From contig NZ_FUYX01000003.1 of assembly GCF_900168195.1 (NCBI RefSeq), positions 432,246-496,245 of the forward strand: 64,000 bases of DNA, in the 5' to 3' direction. Both the position numbers and the translations under genes were made by a program. Under the pieces are notes generated by a model. The model was not told where the DNA came from. It was given only the letters and a program-made list of their open reading frames with translations, and made no database searches. This stretch comes from Allobosea thiooxidans. Lineage in GTDB: Bacteria > Pseudomonadota > Alphaproteobacteria > Rhizobiales > Beijerinckiaceae. Each line of letters starts with the position of its first letter. Position 1 is the first letter of the stretch. This document shows, piece by piece, positions 8,451-17,407 of the stretch.

Positions 8451-9590
8451 TCACTCCGCCGGGGCCGGCTCGGCCGCCGGCATGGTTTCCGGCTTGCGGC
8501 GGCGGCGCCACAGGGCCTCGGCCGTACCGAGGATGCCCTTGGGCAGGAACAGCGTGACGACGACGAAGAGACCGCCGAGCGCAAAAAGCCAGTAAGGCGC
8601 CATGAAGCCCGAGGTGAACATGGTCTTGGCACCGTTCACCACGACAGCGCCCAGCGCCGCACCGACCAGCGTGCCGCGCCCGCCGACCGCGACCCAGATC
8701 ACCGTCTCGATCGAGTTGGCCGGGGCGAATTCGCTGGGGTTGATGATGCCGACCTGCGGGACGTAGAGCGCGCCGGCCACCCCCGCCATGCAGGCCGAGA
8801 CGGTGAAGACGAAGAGCTTGAAGCGGTCGACCCGGTAGCCGAGGAAGCGGGTGCGGGACTCGGCGTCGCGGACCGCGATCACCACCTTGCCGAGCTTCGA
8901 GACGACGATGCCGCGGGCGATCAGGAAGCCCGCTGCCAGCATGACGCAGGTCATGGAAAACAGAGCTGCGCGAGTCGCTTGCGCCTGGACGTTGAAGCCG
9001 AGGATGTCCTTGAAGTCGGTCAGGCCGTTATTGCCGCCGAAGCCCATGTCGTTGCGGAAGAAGGCGAGCAGCAGCGCATAGGTCAGCGCCTGCGTGATGA
9101 TCGACAGATAGACGCCGGTGACGCGCGAGCGGAAGGCGAACCAGCCGAAGACGAAGGCGAGCAGGCCGGGCACCAGCAGCACCATCAGCATGGCGAAGGG
9201 GAAGGAGGAGAAGCCCCACCAGTACCAAGGCAGTTCCTGCCAGTTCAGGAAGACCATGAAGTCGGGTAGGACGGGATTGCCATAGACGCCGCGGGTGCCG
9301 ATCTGGCGCATCAGATAGAGGCCCATGGCGTACCCCCCGAGCGCGAAGAAGGCGCCGTGGCCGAGGCTGAGGATGCCGCAATAACCCCAGACCAGATCGA
9401 GCGAGACCGCCAGCAGCGCGTAGCAGAGATACTTGCCCCAGAGCGCCAGGGTCGAGGTCGGGACATGGAAGGGCGAGCTTGCCGGCAGGAGCAGGTTCGC
9501 CGCCGGCACCAACACGGCCAAGGCCAGCAGGATGGCGAGGAAGATGCCGGCGCGCCGGTCCATGTTCTGGAGGAGGAAGCGGGCGATCAT
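8451..9590 (-). CDS. urtC: Urea ABC transporter permease UrtC
   Basis: LivM-type inner-membrane permease of 379 residues with about ten hydrophobic segments. UrtC-typical features are YALLAVSLDLVWGYCGILSLGHGAFFALGG and the loop rich in W/Y (QELPWYWWGF). The start ATG at 9590 overlaps the urtB stop by 4 bp (ATGA), so translation is coupled. The C-terminus is a charged tail, RRRRKPETMPAAEPAPAE. Confidence 0.93.
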   Translation of the reverse strand: MIARFLLQNMDRRAGIFLAILLALAVLVPAANLLLPASSPFHVPTSTLALWGKYLCYALLAVSLDLVWGYCGILSLGHGAFFALGGYAMGLYLMRQIGTRGVYGNPVLPDFMVFLNWQELPWYWWGFSSFPFAMLMVLLVPGLLAFVFGWFAFRSRVTGVYLSIITQALTYALLLAFFRNDMGFGGNNGLTDFKDILGFNVQAQATRAALFSMTCVMLAAGFLIARGIVVSKLGKVVIAVRDAESRTRFLGYRVDRFKLFVFTVSACMAGVAGALYVPQVGIINPSEFAPANSIETVIWVAVGGRGTLVGAALGAVVVNGAKTMFTSGFMAPYWLFALGGLFVVVTLFLPKGILGTAEALWRRRRKPETMPAAEPAPAE

Positions 9591-11188
9591 GCTTCCACCG
9601 CCCGGCCCTTGAGCGCGAACAGGCCGCGCGGGCGCTTCTGGATGAACAGGATGATGCAGACCAAGAGCGCGATCTTGCCGAGCACGGCACCCGCATAGGG
9701 TTCGAGCAGCTTGTTGGCGACGCCGAGCGTCATGGCGCCGACCAGCGTGCCCCAGAGATTGCCGACGCCGCCGAAGACCACGACCATGAACGAGTCGATG
9801 ATGTAGCTCTGGCCGAGATTGGGGCTGACATTGTCGATCTGCGAGAGCGCGACGCCGGCCAATCCCGCCACGCCCGAGCCCAGCCCGAAGGTCAGCGCGT
9901 CGATGCGGCCGGTGCGGATGCCCATGGCCGAGGCCATGCGCCGGTTCTGGGTGACCGCGCGCATCTGCAGGCCCATCGGCGTCAGCTTCAGGATGGCGAG
10001 CAACGCCGCGAAGACCAGCGCGGCGAAGACGATGATCCAGAGCCGGTTATAGGTGATGGCCAGACCGCCGAGCTCGAAGGCGCCCGACATGAAGGCGGGC
10101 GCGCCGACCTCGCGATTGGTCGGGCCGAAGGCAGTGCGCACCGCCTGCTGCAGGATGAGGCTGATGCCCCAGGTCGCGAGCAGCGTCTCCAGCGGGCGGC
10201 CGTACAAGAAGCGAATGACGCCGCGCTCGATGGCGATGCCGACCGCACCGGCGACGATGAAGGCGGCCGGCAGCGCGATCGCCAGCGACCAGTCGAACAG
10301 GCCGGGCGCGTTCGCGCGGATCAGCTCCTGCACGACGAAGGTGGTGTAGGCGCCGAGCATCACCATCTCGCCATGGGCCATGTTGATGACGCCCATGACG
10401 CCGAAGGTGATGGCGAGGCCGATGGCCGCCAGCAACAGCACCGAGCCGAGCGAAAGCCCGTACCAGAGATTCTGGACGATGGCCCAGAGCCTGAGGCGGC
10501 CCTCGATGGCGGCGATGGCCTTGGCCTGCGCCTCCCTGAGGGCCGGCGTCGCGTCGCCCGGCAGGGCGCGCAGCGTCGCCAATGCGTCCTGATCCCCACG
10601 CTCGTAGAGCACCTCGACGGCGGCGAGCCGATCGAGCGGCTGGGCATCGGGACGGGCGATCAGGATCGCGGCCTGGGCCTGGCGGAGCGCTTTCAGCGCA
10701 GGCGGATCGGTCTCGCGGCCGATTGCGGCCTCGACGACGGGCAGCAGGCCGGCATCGCGCGACTTGAACACGGCTTCCGCGGCAGCGATCCGCTTCGCCG
10801 GATCGGGATTGAGCAGGCCGAGGCCGCCGAGCGCGGCCTGCACCGCACGACGCACGGCATTGTTGAGGCGCACCGGCTTCAACCCGTCGGGGGCGGCGCC
10901 CAGCGCCTGCCCCGTGCGGGCATCGACGAAGCCGCCGGCGGTGGTCTTCACCACCACGTCGGACGGTCCAGCCAACAGCCGTCCGTCACCCAGCGCCTCG
11001 ACGATCTGCGCGGCGTTGGGATGGGCGCTCGCCACGAGCATCTCGATGGCGCGGGAGGTGTCGGAATAGCTGTCGGCCGCCAGCCGCTTGAAGGCTTCGT
11101 CGGTGGTCTGTGCGATCGACGCGACCGAGGCCGCGACCAGCGCGACGAGGATAACGAGTGCGTGCTTCAGGCGGTGAAGGAAGGACAT
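9587..11188 (-). CDS. urtB: Urea ABC transporter permease UrtB
   Basis: LivH-type permease with the N-terminal extension peculiar to UrtB. From the ATG at 11188 (533 residues) there is a signal peptide (LKHALVILVALVAASVASIAQ), then about 210 residues of helical periplasmic domain with HEAT-like repeats. The multi-pass permease begins at IVQNLWYGLSLGSVLLLAAIG. An in-frame GTG at 11206 adds six residues. The 222-bp gap to urtA holds a palindromic repeat. Expression in this family usually follows nitrogen status, but I see no clear sigma-54 site here. Confidence 0.93.
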   Translation of the reverse strand: MSFLHRLKHALVILVALVAASVASIAQTTDEAFKRLAADSYSDTSRAIEMLVASAHPNAAQIVEALGDGRLLAGPSDVVVKTTAGGFVDARTGQALGAAPDGLKPVRLNNAVRRAVQAALGGLGLLNPDPAKRIAAAEAVFKSRDAGLLPVVEAAIGRETDPPALKALRQAQAAILIARPDAQPLDRLAAVEVLYERGDQDALATLRALPGDATPALREAQAKAIAAIEGRLRLWAIVQNLWYGLSLGSVLLLAAIGLAITFGVMGVINMAHGEMVMLGAYTTFVVQELIRANAPGLFDWSLAIALPAAFIVAGAVGIAIERGVIRFLYGRPLETLLATWGISLILQQAVRTAFGPTNREVGAPAFMSGAFELGGLAITYNRLWIIVFAALVFAALLAILKLTPMGLQMRAVTQNRRMASAMGIRTGRIDALTFGLGSGVAGLAGVALSQIDNVSPNLGQSYIIDSFMVVVFGGVGNLWGTLVGAMTLGVANKLLEPYAGAVLGKIALLVCIILFIQKRPRGLFALKGRAVEA

Positions 11189-11224
11189 CAACCTGGCTCG
11201 TCTCACAGCTGGACCTGGCTCCAG

Positions 11225-11326
11225 CCCTCAACCTGAGGAGCCGCACAGCGGCGTCTCGAAGGATGGTCCAGCGCTCTCTGGAGCATCCTTCGAGACGCGA
11301 GCTTTGCTCGCTCCTCAGGATGAGGG
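11225..11326. repeat. Palindromic repeat, CCTCATCCTGAGGAG family, copy 2 (urtA-urtB gap)
   Basis: Same family as 7549-7660. The outer left arm here is CCCTCAACCTGAGGAG and the right arm is CTCCTCAGGATGAGGG. The inner 19-bp arms starting GTCTCGAAGGATG have one mismatch. It lies 37 bp beyond the urtB start, on the urtA side, where it would stabilise the urtA end of the message. Confidence 0.85.
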
Positions 11327-11410
11327 CTCGACTGCGAAGCCGCTTTGGCAGGCGGCGAAAACCGAAGGGCGGCCGGGATCTTTCCCGTGCCGCCCTTCCC
11401 CCTCATGATC

Positions 11411-12706
11411 TCAGGCGGCGCCGCATTTGCCGGTCTTGACGTTGAAGTTGCCGCACTTCTTCTCGACCCAGTCGCCGACGAGATCCTTCGAGCCGTCGAG
11501 CTCCTTCGACCAGGCATCGCCGGGGACGAGGCCGTCGGTCTTCCAGACCACGTCGAACTGGCCGTCATCCTTGATCTCGCCGATGAAGACCGGCTTGGTG
11601 ATGTGGTGGTTGGGGAGCATCTTCGAGATGCCGCCGGTCAGGTTCGGCGCCTCGATGCCGGGCAGCGCGTCGATGACCTTGTCCGGGTCGGTCGACTTCA
11701 CCTTCTCGACCGCCTTCACCCACATGTTGAAGCCAACGACATGGGCTTCCATCGGATCGTTGGTGACGCGCTTCGGGTTCTTGGTGAAGGCCTGCCACTG
11801 CTTGATGAAGGCCTCGTTCTCCGGCGTCTTGATCGACTGGAAGTAGTTCCAGGCGGCGAGATGGCCGACAAGCGGCTTGGTGTCGATGCCGGCGAGCTCC
11901 TCCTCGCCGACCGAGAAGGCGACGACGGGGATATCGGTCGCCTTGATGCCCTGGTTGCCGAGCTCCTTGTAGAACGGCACGTTGGCGTCGCCGTTGATGG
12001 TCGAGACCACCGCCGTCTTCTTGCCGGCCGAGCCGAACTTCTTGATGTCGGAGACGATGGTCTGCCAGTCGGAATGGCCGAAGGGCGTGTAGTTGATCAG
12101 GATGTCCTCGGGCTTCACGCCCTTGGACTTCAGATACGCCTCGAGGATCTTGTTGGTCGTGCGCGGATAGACGTAGTCGGTGCCGGCCAGCACCCAGCGC
12201 TCGACCTTCTCCTCCTTGGCGAGATAATCGACGGCCGGGATCGCCTGCTGGTTCGGTGCGGCGCCGGTATAGAAGACGTTGCGCTCGCTCTCCTCGCCCT
12301 CGTACTGGACGGGGTAGAACAGGATGTTGTTGAGCTCCTTGAAGACCGGCAGCACCGATTTGCGCGAGACCGAGGTCCAGCAGCCGAAGGTGGCCGCGAC
12401 CTTGTCCTTGGTGATCAGCTCGCGCGCCTTCTCGGCGAAGAGCGGCCAGTTCGAGGCGGGGTCGACGACGACGGCCTCCAGCTTCTTGCCGAGCAGGCCG
12501 CCCTTCTTGTTCTGCTCCTCGATGAGCATGAGCATGACGTCCTTCAGCGTCGTCTCGGAGATCGCCATCGTGCCCGAGAGCGAGTGAAGGATGCCGACCT
12601 TGATGGTCTCCTGCTGCGCCGCCGCCGGCAGGCGGGAGGCGCCGAGGAAGGTGGCACCGGCCAGAGCCGTGCCGAGGAATTCGCGACGATTGCTGTTCAC
12701 GGACAT
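11411..12706 (-). CDS. urtA: Urea ABC transporter substrate-binding protein UrtA
   Basis: Periplasmic urea-binding protein, 431 residues, type I periplasmic fold. The Tat-type signal NRREFLGTALAGATFLG is followed by processing near AAAQ. The mature part begins IKVGILHSLSGTMAISE, the UrtA hallmark, and contains FGCWTSVSRKSVLPVFKE and FYPVQYEGEESERNVFYTGA. The ATG at 12706 touches its GGGAG, so the GTG at 12700, with 6-nt spacing, may be the true start. It is the first gene of urtABCDE; the large gap after it fits higher expression than the permeases. Confidence 0.94.
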   Translation of the reverse strand: MSVNSNRREFLGTALAGATFLGASRLPAAAQQETIKVGILHSLSGTMAISETTLKDVMLMLIEEQNKKGGLLGKKLEAVVVDPASNWPLFAEKARELITKDKVAATFGCWTSVSRKSVLPVFKELNNILFYPVQYEGEESERNVFYTGAAPNQQAIPAVDYLAKEEKVERWVLAGTDYVYPRTTNKILEAYLKSKGVKPEDILINYTPFGHSDWQTIVSDIKKFGSAGKKTAVVSTINGDANVPFYKELGNQGIKATDIPVVAFSVGEEELAGIDTKPLVGHLAAWNYFQSIKTPENEAFIKQWQAFTKNPKRVTNDPMEAHVVGFNMWVKAVEKVKSTDPDKVIDALPGIEAPNLTGGISKMLPNHHITKPVFIGEIKDDGQFDVVWKTDGLVPGDAWSKELDGSKDLVGDWVEKKCGNFNVKTGKCGAA

Positions 12707-13069
12707 CTCCCGAAGCAATGCTTGTTGGCGGCGCCCCTCGACGCCGGCAGGCCTCGCCGGCCCGGAAGCAACTTTCGCAAGGCCTGTGCCAAGCTCGGCA
12801 GACATGGCGGCAACAGCGCAAATCCCTGTCGTTTGACAGAATTTTCCTGAACTTCCTGCGAAACACCGCCGTCTCAACGCAATCATTGGGCTCATCGAAG
12901 CCAAATTGCCTATTCGAGCGCCAGCTTGCCCGCCCGCTTTTTGTGCATCGCAGCATTTGCTCATGATTTCAGCGGTCAAAGGCTCCCGGCTTTGGCGGGG
13001 CACAGTGACTTTTTTGGCATTTACGACTCCGAGAGAATCGCCTTAGCCTCATCCTTGTCGGCAACAACT

Positions 13070-13086
13070 GAAAGGAGGTGATCCAG
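13070..13086 (+). promoter_or_regulatory. 17-nt perfect complement of the 16S rRNA 3' end
   Basis: GAAAGGAGGTGATCCAG is the exact complement of the conserved alphaproteobacterial 16S tail (CTGGATCACCTCCTTTC). A normal Shine-Dalgarno matches 4-7 nt. A GTG codon follows with 7 nt between AGGAGG and GTG, which is optimal spacing. No rRNA gene is nearby, so this is not an rDNA end. Confidence 0.6.
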
Positions 13087-13163
13087 TGTCTCATTGTCAT
13101 CAACCGCTGGTGCAAGGCGGGTGGACCTGGACCTCTTCTTGCTGGGGTTCCTGTTCCGCGTGA
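13086..13163 (+). CDS. Candidate 25-codon small ORF behind an extreme Shine-Dalgarno
   Basis: GTG-started ORF of 25 codons encoding a Trp/Cys/Ser-rich peptide (starts VSHCHQPLVQGG, ends SCWGSCSA). It follows the 17-nt 16S-complementary sequence at ideal spacing and is followed 46 bp later by an intrinsic terminator at 13210-13244, which suggests a self-contained transcript. The +1 frame of the same DNA is also open and would read RWCKAGGPGPLLAGVPVPRE before stopping near 13177. On the opposite strand a GTG-started stretch of about 46 codons is open as well. I do not recognise a family. It could be a leader peptide, an RNA that binds the 16S tail, or chance. It lies in the 624-bp gap between urtA and rnr, which shows no other gene. 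Confidence 0.3.
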   Translation: MSHCHQPLVQGGWTWTSSCWGSCSA

Positions 13164-13209
13164 GTTTTCGCACCTTTGATCCGGCTCGCTGGATCGCGGT
13201 TCGACAATG

Positions 13210-13244
13210 GAAGGGCTGTCCGAAAGGGCGGCCCTTCTTCTTTT
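13210..13244 (+). terminator. Intrinsic terminator before rnr
   Basis: A 12-bp stem, GAAGGGCTGTCC with GGGCGGCCCTTC (two G-U pairs), is closed by a GAAA tetraloop (13222-13225) and followed by TTCTTTT. It reads on the plus strand, upstream of rnr, so it ends whatever is transcribed from the 13.0-13.2 kb region. Confidence 0.65.
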
Positions 13245-13330
13245 GATCTCGCGAATGCTGGCGCGACGGCGCGAGGCATGGCAGACAGGCATCGTGTCCT
13301 GCTTCCAACTTTGCCCGATGAGTACCGGCC

Positions 13331-15649
13331 TTGTCCGTTCCTGAACCGAGCCGCGCGGCGATCCTCGACTTCATCGAGGAGGAGCGTGCCGCCGGCCGCG
13401 AGGTCGGCCGCCGCGAGATCGCGCGTGCCTTCGGCCTCGACCAGGGCGGCAAGATCTGGCTGAAGCGCCTGCTGCGCGAGATGGAGCAGGAGGGCGAGAT
13501 CGGCGGCGACGGCAAGGAACGCCCGGTGCATCCGCGCGGCGCCCTGCCCCCGGTCCTGCTCTCCGAGATCAAGCGCCGCGACCGCGAGGGCGATCTCGTC
13601 GCCCAGCCGCTCGAATGGGACGCGGAGGAAGCCGGCCCGCCGCCGCAGATCCTCGTCGAGCGCGCCCGCGAGGGCCGGCGCAAGCAGAAGGGCGCGGCGC
13701 CCGCCCCCGGCGTCGGCGACCAGGTCATCCTGAAACTGACCCGGCTGCGGGGCGTCGAGGGCTTCGCCTATTCCGGCCGCGTGCTCAAGATCATGGGCAA
13801 GGCGAGAGCGGCCGTGCTCGGCATCTTCCGGGCGCTGCCCGACGGCTCGGGCCGGCTGGTGCCGATCGACAAGAAGGCGCAGGGCCGCGAGGCGCTGATC
13901 CCGAAGGGCCGAACCGGCGAGGCACAGGATGGCGACCTCGTCTCCGTTTCGCTGCGGCGCGAGAGCCGCTTCGGCCCGCCGGAAGCGCAGGTGCGCGAGC
14001 GCCTGGGCTCGATCAAGTCCGAGCGCGCGGTCAGCCTGATCGCGATCCACGCCCACGGCATCCCGCACGAATTCCCGCCCGCCGCCCTGCAAGAGGCGGC
14101 CGACGCCCCGATCGCGAGCCTGAAGGGGCGCGAGGACTGGCGCGCGCTGCCGCTCGTCACCATCGACCCGGCCGACGCCAAGGACCATGACGACGCGGTC
14201 CACGCCGCGCCGGACGAGGACCCGGGCAATGCTGGCGGCTTCGTCGTCACGGTCGCCATCGCCGATGTCGCGTCTTACGTCCGGCCGGGCTCGACGCTCG
14301 ACCGCGAGGCGCTGGAGCGCGGCAACTCGGTCTATTTCCCCGACCGCGTCGTGCCGATGCTGCCGGAGCGGATCTCGAACGACCTGTGCTCGCTGCGCGA
14401 GAACGAGGACCGGCCCGCCATAGCGGTCCGGATCGTGCTCAAGGTGGACGGCTCGAAGAAGAGCCATTCCTTCCACCGCGTGCTGATGCGCTCGGCCGCC
14501 AAGCTCTCCTACCAGCAGGCGCAGGCCGCCATCGACGGCAAGCCGGACGAGAAGACCGCGCCGATCCGCGAGAGCGTGCTGATGCCGCTCTGGGCCGCCT
14601 ATGGCATCGCGGCCCGCGCCCGCGACCAGCGCCAGCCGCTCGAACTGGACCTGCCCGAACGCAAGCTGATCCTGAAGCCGGACGGCTCGGTCGATCGCGT
14701 CATCGTGCCGGAGCGGCTGGCGGCGCACCGGCTGATCGAGGAATTCATGATCCTCGCCAATGTCGCGGCGGCCGAGACGCTGGAGAAGGCCGGCAGCCTG
14801 CTGGTCTATCGCTGCCATGACGAGCCCTCGCTCGAGAAGATGCGCGCGCTCGGCGAGGTGCTGGCTTCGATCGGCATCAAGCTGCCGAAGGACGGGGCGC
14901 TGCGGCCGGTGCTGTTCAACCGCATCCTGGCGATGATCAAGGGCTCGGAGAACGAGACGCTGATCAACGAGGTGGTGCTGCGCACCCAGGCCCAGGCCGA
15001 GTATGTCGCCGAGAATTACGGCCATTTCGGCCTCAACCTGCGCCGCTACGCCCATTTCACCTCGCCGATCCGCCGCTATGCCGACCTGATCGTGCATCGC
15101 GCCCTGATCACGGCGCTGAAGCTCGGCGATGACGGGTTGCCGAGGAGCACGACGCTCGCGGAGCTCCGCGAGGTCGCAACCCGCATTTCCGCCGCAGAGC
15201 GCCGCGCCATGGCGGCCGAGCGCGAGACCACCGACCGACTGATCGCGCATTTCCTCGCCGGCCAGATCGGCGCGAGCTTCGATGGGCGCATCGGCGGCGT
15301 GAACCGCGCGGGACTCTTCGTGAAGCTCGACGACACCGGCGCCGACGGCTTCATCCCGGCCTCGACGCTGGGTGGCGACTACTACCGCTATGACGAAGCC
15401 GCCCACGCCCTGATCGGCGAGCGCACCGGCGAGAGCTGGCGGCTCGGCGACAAGGTGCATGTGAAGCTGGTCGAGGCCGCGCCCGTGGCCGGCGCCCTGC
15501 GTTTCGAACTGCTCTCCGCCGGCCGGCTTGTGACGACCGGTCACGCTGGCAAACGCCGCGGCGGCGCGCCATATGGCATGAGCCGCCCCGCCGCCTTCAA
15601 GAAGGGCAAGGCCAGGGCGGGCAAGAGCGGTTCCGGCAAGAGGCGGTAA
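13331..15649 (+). CDS. rnr: Ribonuclease R
   Basis: Processive 3'-5' exoribonuclease that degrades structured RNA, 772 residues. N-terminal helical/winged region (to about 80), cold-shock domains (about 100-260), the RNB catalytic domain with DPADAKDHDDAVHA carrying the metal-binding Asp cluster, and a C-terminal S1 domain (GRIGGVNRAGLFVKLDDTGADGF) before a basic tail. The start is TTG at 13331; an in-frame TGA lies 9 nt upstream and no ATG is near, so TTG is required unless translation starts much later. The stop overlaps the next ATG (TAATG). First gene of rnr-DUF983-NUDIX. Confidence 0.95.
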   Translation: MSVPEPSRAAILDFIEEERAAGREVGRREIARAFGLDQGGKIWLKRLLREMEQEGEIGGDGKERPVHPRGALPPVLLSEIKRRDREGDLVAQPLEWDAEEAGPPPQILVERAREGRRKQKGAAPAPGVGDQVILKLTRLRGVEGFAYSGRVLKIMGKARAAVLGIFRALPDGSGRLVPIDKKAQGREALIPKGRTGEAQDGDLVSVSLRRESRFGPPEAQVRERLGSIKSERAVSLIAIHAHGIPHEFPPAALQEAADAPIASLKGREDWRALPLVTIDPADAKDHDDAVHAAPDEDPGNAGGFVVTVAIADVASYVRPGSTLDREALERGNSVYFPDRVVPMLPERISNDLCSLRENEDRPAIAVRIVLKVDGSKKSHSFHRVLMRSAAKLSYQQAQAAIDGKPDEKTAPIRESVLMPLWAAYGIAARARDQRQPLELDLPERKLILKPDGSVDRVIVPERLAAHRLIEEFMILANVAAAETLEKAGSLLVYRCHDEPSLEKMRALGEVLASIGIKLPKDGALRPVLFNRILAMIKGSENETLINEVVLRTQAQAEYVAENYGHFGLNLRRYAHFTSPIRRYADLIVHRALITALKLGDDGLPRSTTLAELREVATRISAAERRAMAAERETTDRLIAHFLAGQIGASFDGRIGGVNRAGLFVKLDDTGADGFIPASTLGGDYYRYDEAAHALIGERTGESWRLGDKVHVKLVEAAPVAGALRFELLSAGRLVTTGHAGKRRGGAPYGMSRPAAFKKGKARAGKSGSGKRR

Positions 15650-16098
15650 TGGGCGTCCAGTTCCACGACGCGGCGGCAGCGCATGACGAGGCGCGCGACT
15701 GGCGCCAGGCGGTATCGCGCGGCCTGAAGGGCCGCTGCCCGCATTGCGGCAACGGCCGGCTGTTCCGCGCCTTCCTGAAGCCGATCGAGACCTGCGCTTC
15801 CTGCGGCGAGCCGCTGCACCATCAGCAGGCGGACGACCTGCCGCCCTATATCGTCATCACCATCGTCGGCCACATCGTCGTCGGCGGCATCCTGCTCGCC
15901 GAGAAATACGGCGACTGGCCGATGTGGTGGCATATGGCCCTGTGGCCCGCGCTGACCTTGATCCTCTCCCTCGCGCTGATGCAGCCCGTGAAGGGCGGGG
16001 TCGTCGGCCTGCAATGGGCCATGCGCATGCATGGCTTCGGCGGCCAGCCCGACCGGCCGGAGCGCCAGCCCACGCCCTCACCCGGACCACGCCCATGA
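15649..16098 (+). CDS. DUF983 family membrane protein
   Basis: 149 residues. A zinc-ribbon-like pair CPHCGNGRLF and CASCGEPLHH precedes two transmembrane segments (PPYIVITIVGHIVVGGILLA and the MALWPALTLILSLALM segment), and the C-terminal tail is rich in Pro. This is the DUF983 layout; the function is unknown. It overlaps rnr (TAATG) and the NUDIX gene (ATGA), so the three are translationally coupled. The order rnr-DUF983-NUDIX-rpmG is conserved in rhizobia. Confidence 0.9.
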   Translation: MGVQFHDAAAAHDEARDWRQAVSRGLKGRCPHCGNGRLFRAFLKPIETCASCGEPLHHQQADDLPPYIVITIVGHIVVGGILLAEKYGDWPMWWHMALWPALTLILSLALMQPVKGGVVGLQWAMRMHGFGGQPDRPERQPTPSPGPRP

Positions 16099-16829
16099 CC
16101 GATCACACCGTCACCCTGACCCAGGCCGAACGCGTCCGCACCACGGTCAATCTGCGGCCGAAGGATGCGGCCACCATGCTGATCCTGGATCGCAACGGCG
16201 CGCGGCCCAAGGTGCTGATGGGCAAGCGCCACCTCGGACACAAGTTCATGCCGGGCAAATACGTCTTCCCCGGCGGGCGGATCGACGATGGCGACCGGCG
16301 CATGGCCGCGACCGGCGCCCTGCCCCAGATCTGCGAGGACCGGCTCGGCAAGCGCTGCCTGCGGCCGAGCGCGGGCAAGGCGCGCGCGTTGGCGCTGGCC
16401 GCGATCCGCGAGACCTTCGAGGAGACGGGGCTGCTCTTCGGCTCGGCCGAGTTCGGCGCGCCCGAGAACGCTCCCGCAGGCAGCTGGCACGACTTCGCCG
16501 CGCTGGGCGTGTTTCCGGACCTCTCCACCGTCACCTTCGTCGCGCGCGCGATCACGCCGCCGCGCCGGCCGAAGCGCTTCGACACCCGCTTCTTCACCGT
16601 CGACGCCTCGGCGATGGCGAAACGGATCGACGGGATCATCGGGCCCGATTCGGAGCTGACCGATCTGGTCTGGGTCGATTTCGAGGAGGCGAAGCAGCTC
16701 GACCTGCCGACGATCACACAGGTGATCCTGCAGGAGGTCGAATCGCGCATCGCCGGCGGCTTCGCCCCCTATCTGCCGGTGCCGTTCTACTGGGAGAAGC
16801 GCGGCAGCTTCGTCCGCGAGGAGCTCTGA
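16095..16829 (+). CDS. NUDIX hydrolase
   Basis: 244 residues from the ATG at 16095, which overlaps the DUF983 stop by 4 bp. The Nudix core is GKYVFPGGRIDDGD followed, after an insertion of about 35 residues, by the helix RETFEETGLLFG, which keeps the REuxEExGu part of the box. The Glu expected eight residues before the Arg of that motif is replaced by Arg. The insertion and the C-terminal FYWEKRGSFVREEL recall NUDT7/NUDT19-type CoA-diphosphatase relatives. The substrate is not known. Confidence 0.88.
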   Translation: MTDHTVTLTQAERVRTTVNLRPKDAATMLILDRNGARPKVLMGKRHLGHKFMPGKYVFPGGRIDDGDRRMAATGALPQICEDRLGKRCLRPSAGKARALALAAIRETFEETGLLFGSAEFGAPENAPAGSWHDFAALGVFPDLSTVTFVARAITPPRRPKRFDTRFFTVDASAMAKRIDGIIGPDSELTDLVWVDFEEAKQLDLPTITQVILQEVESRIAGGFAPYLPVPFYWEKRGSFVREEL

Positions 16830-16993
16830 GAGGCCACGTTCCTGCCCGCTTCGGCCAGCGCCGGCGACCAACAGTCATTCTTTCTTGACTTCGCCGGCCC
16901 TTTGCGGCATGTCCCACGCCGACGGTTTGCCGGGTTCGCCCGGCCATTTTCTTTTCCGAGGGCCAACGGCCCGCATGGTTCGAGGATAGACCC

Positions 16994-17161
16994 ATGGCCA
17001 AGGCCGTGACGATCAAGATCAAGCTGCTTTCGACCGCCGACACCGGCTTCTTCTACGTGACGAAGAAGAACTCGCGCACGATGACCGAGAAGATGTCGAA
17101 GAAGAAGTACGACCCCGTCGCGCGCAAGCACGTCGAGTTCAAGGAAACCAAGATCAAGTGA
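16994..17161 (+). CDS. rpmG: 50S ribosomal protein L33
   Basis: 55-residue basic protein starting [20 protein letters not shown], with [14 protein letters not shown] and [14 protein letters not shown], the L33 pattern. It lacks the zinc-binding Cys pairs (C-minus type), normal for this group. A TTGACT at 16885-16890 upstream could be a -35 element, though no good -10 follows. An intrinsic terminator begins 30 bp after the stop. Confidence 0.96.
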   Translation: MAKAVTIKIKLLSTADTGFFYVTKKNSRTMTEKMSKKKYDPVARKHVEFKETKIK

Positions 17162-17190
17162 GGCACCCGCCTCGGTTCTTGAATTGAAGA

Positions 17191-17216
17191 AACCGCCCCT
17201 CACCGGGCGGTTTTTT
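17191..17216 (+). terminator. Intrinsic terminator of rpmG
   Basis: AACCGCCC (17191-17198), loop CTCACC, GGGCGGTT (17205-17212), then TTTTGTT. A strong GC-rich stem running into T residues, directly after rpmG. Confidence 0.88.
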
Positions 17217-17407
17217 GTTGGGCCAAGGGCGAAGCATGCGGCACCGCCTCGAGGCCATCGTGATCCGATTGTCACCCATTGCCGCCAGAAGCCGCCGGTG
17301 CCGGGCGCACCATTGACTCGGGCAGGCAGAGGCAGGCGAGATGCTGCCTGTCATGGCCGGGCTCGACCGCCCCTCCCCGGCACGCCGCCGCAGCGAGGCG
17401 AAGATTG

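Noticed and set aside
12707..13003. N-terminal extension of urtA up to 13003
   Set aside because: The signal peptide and ribosome-binding site lie at 12700-12706; the extension has no homology or good start.
13070..13086. Possible 3' end of a 16S rRNA gene
   Set aside because: Only the last 17 nt match, on the minus strand. The neighbouring DNA has no 16S helices, tRNA or 23S.
13100..15544. Long open frame on the minus strand opposite rnr
   Set aside because: Shadow of rnr. Only its last part, outside rnr, is mentioned as an open alternative in the small-unit finding.
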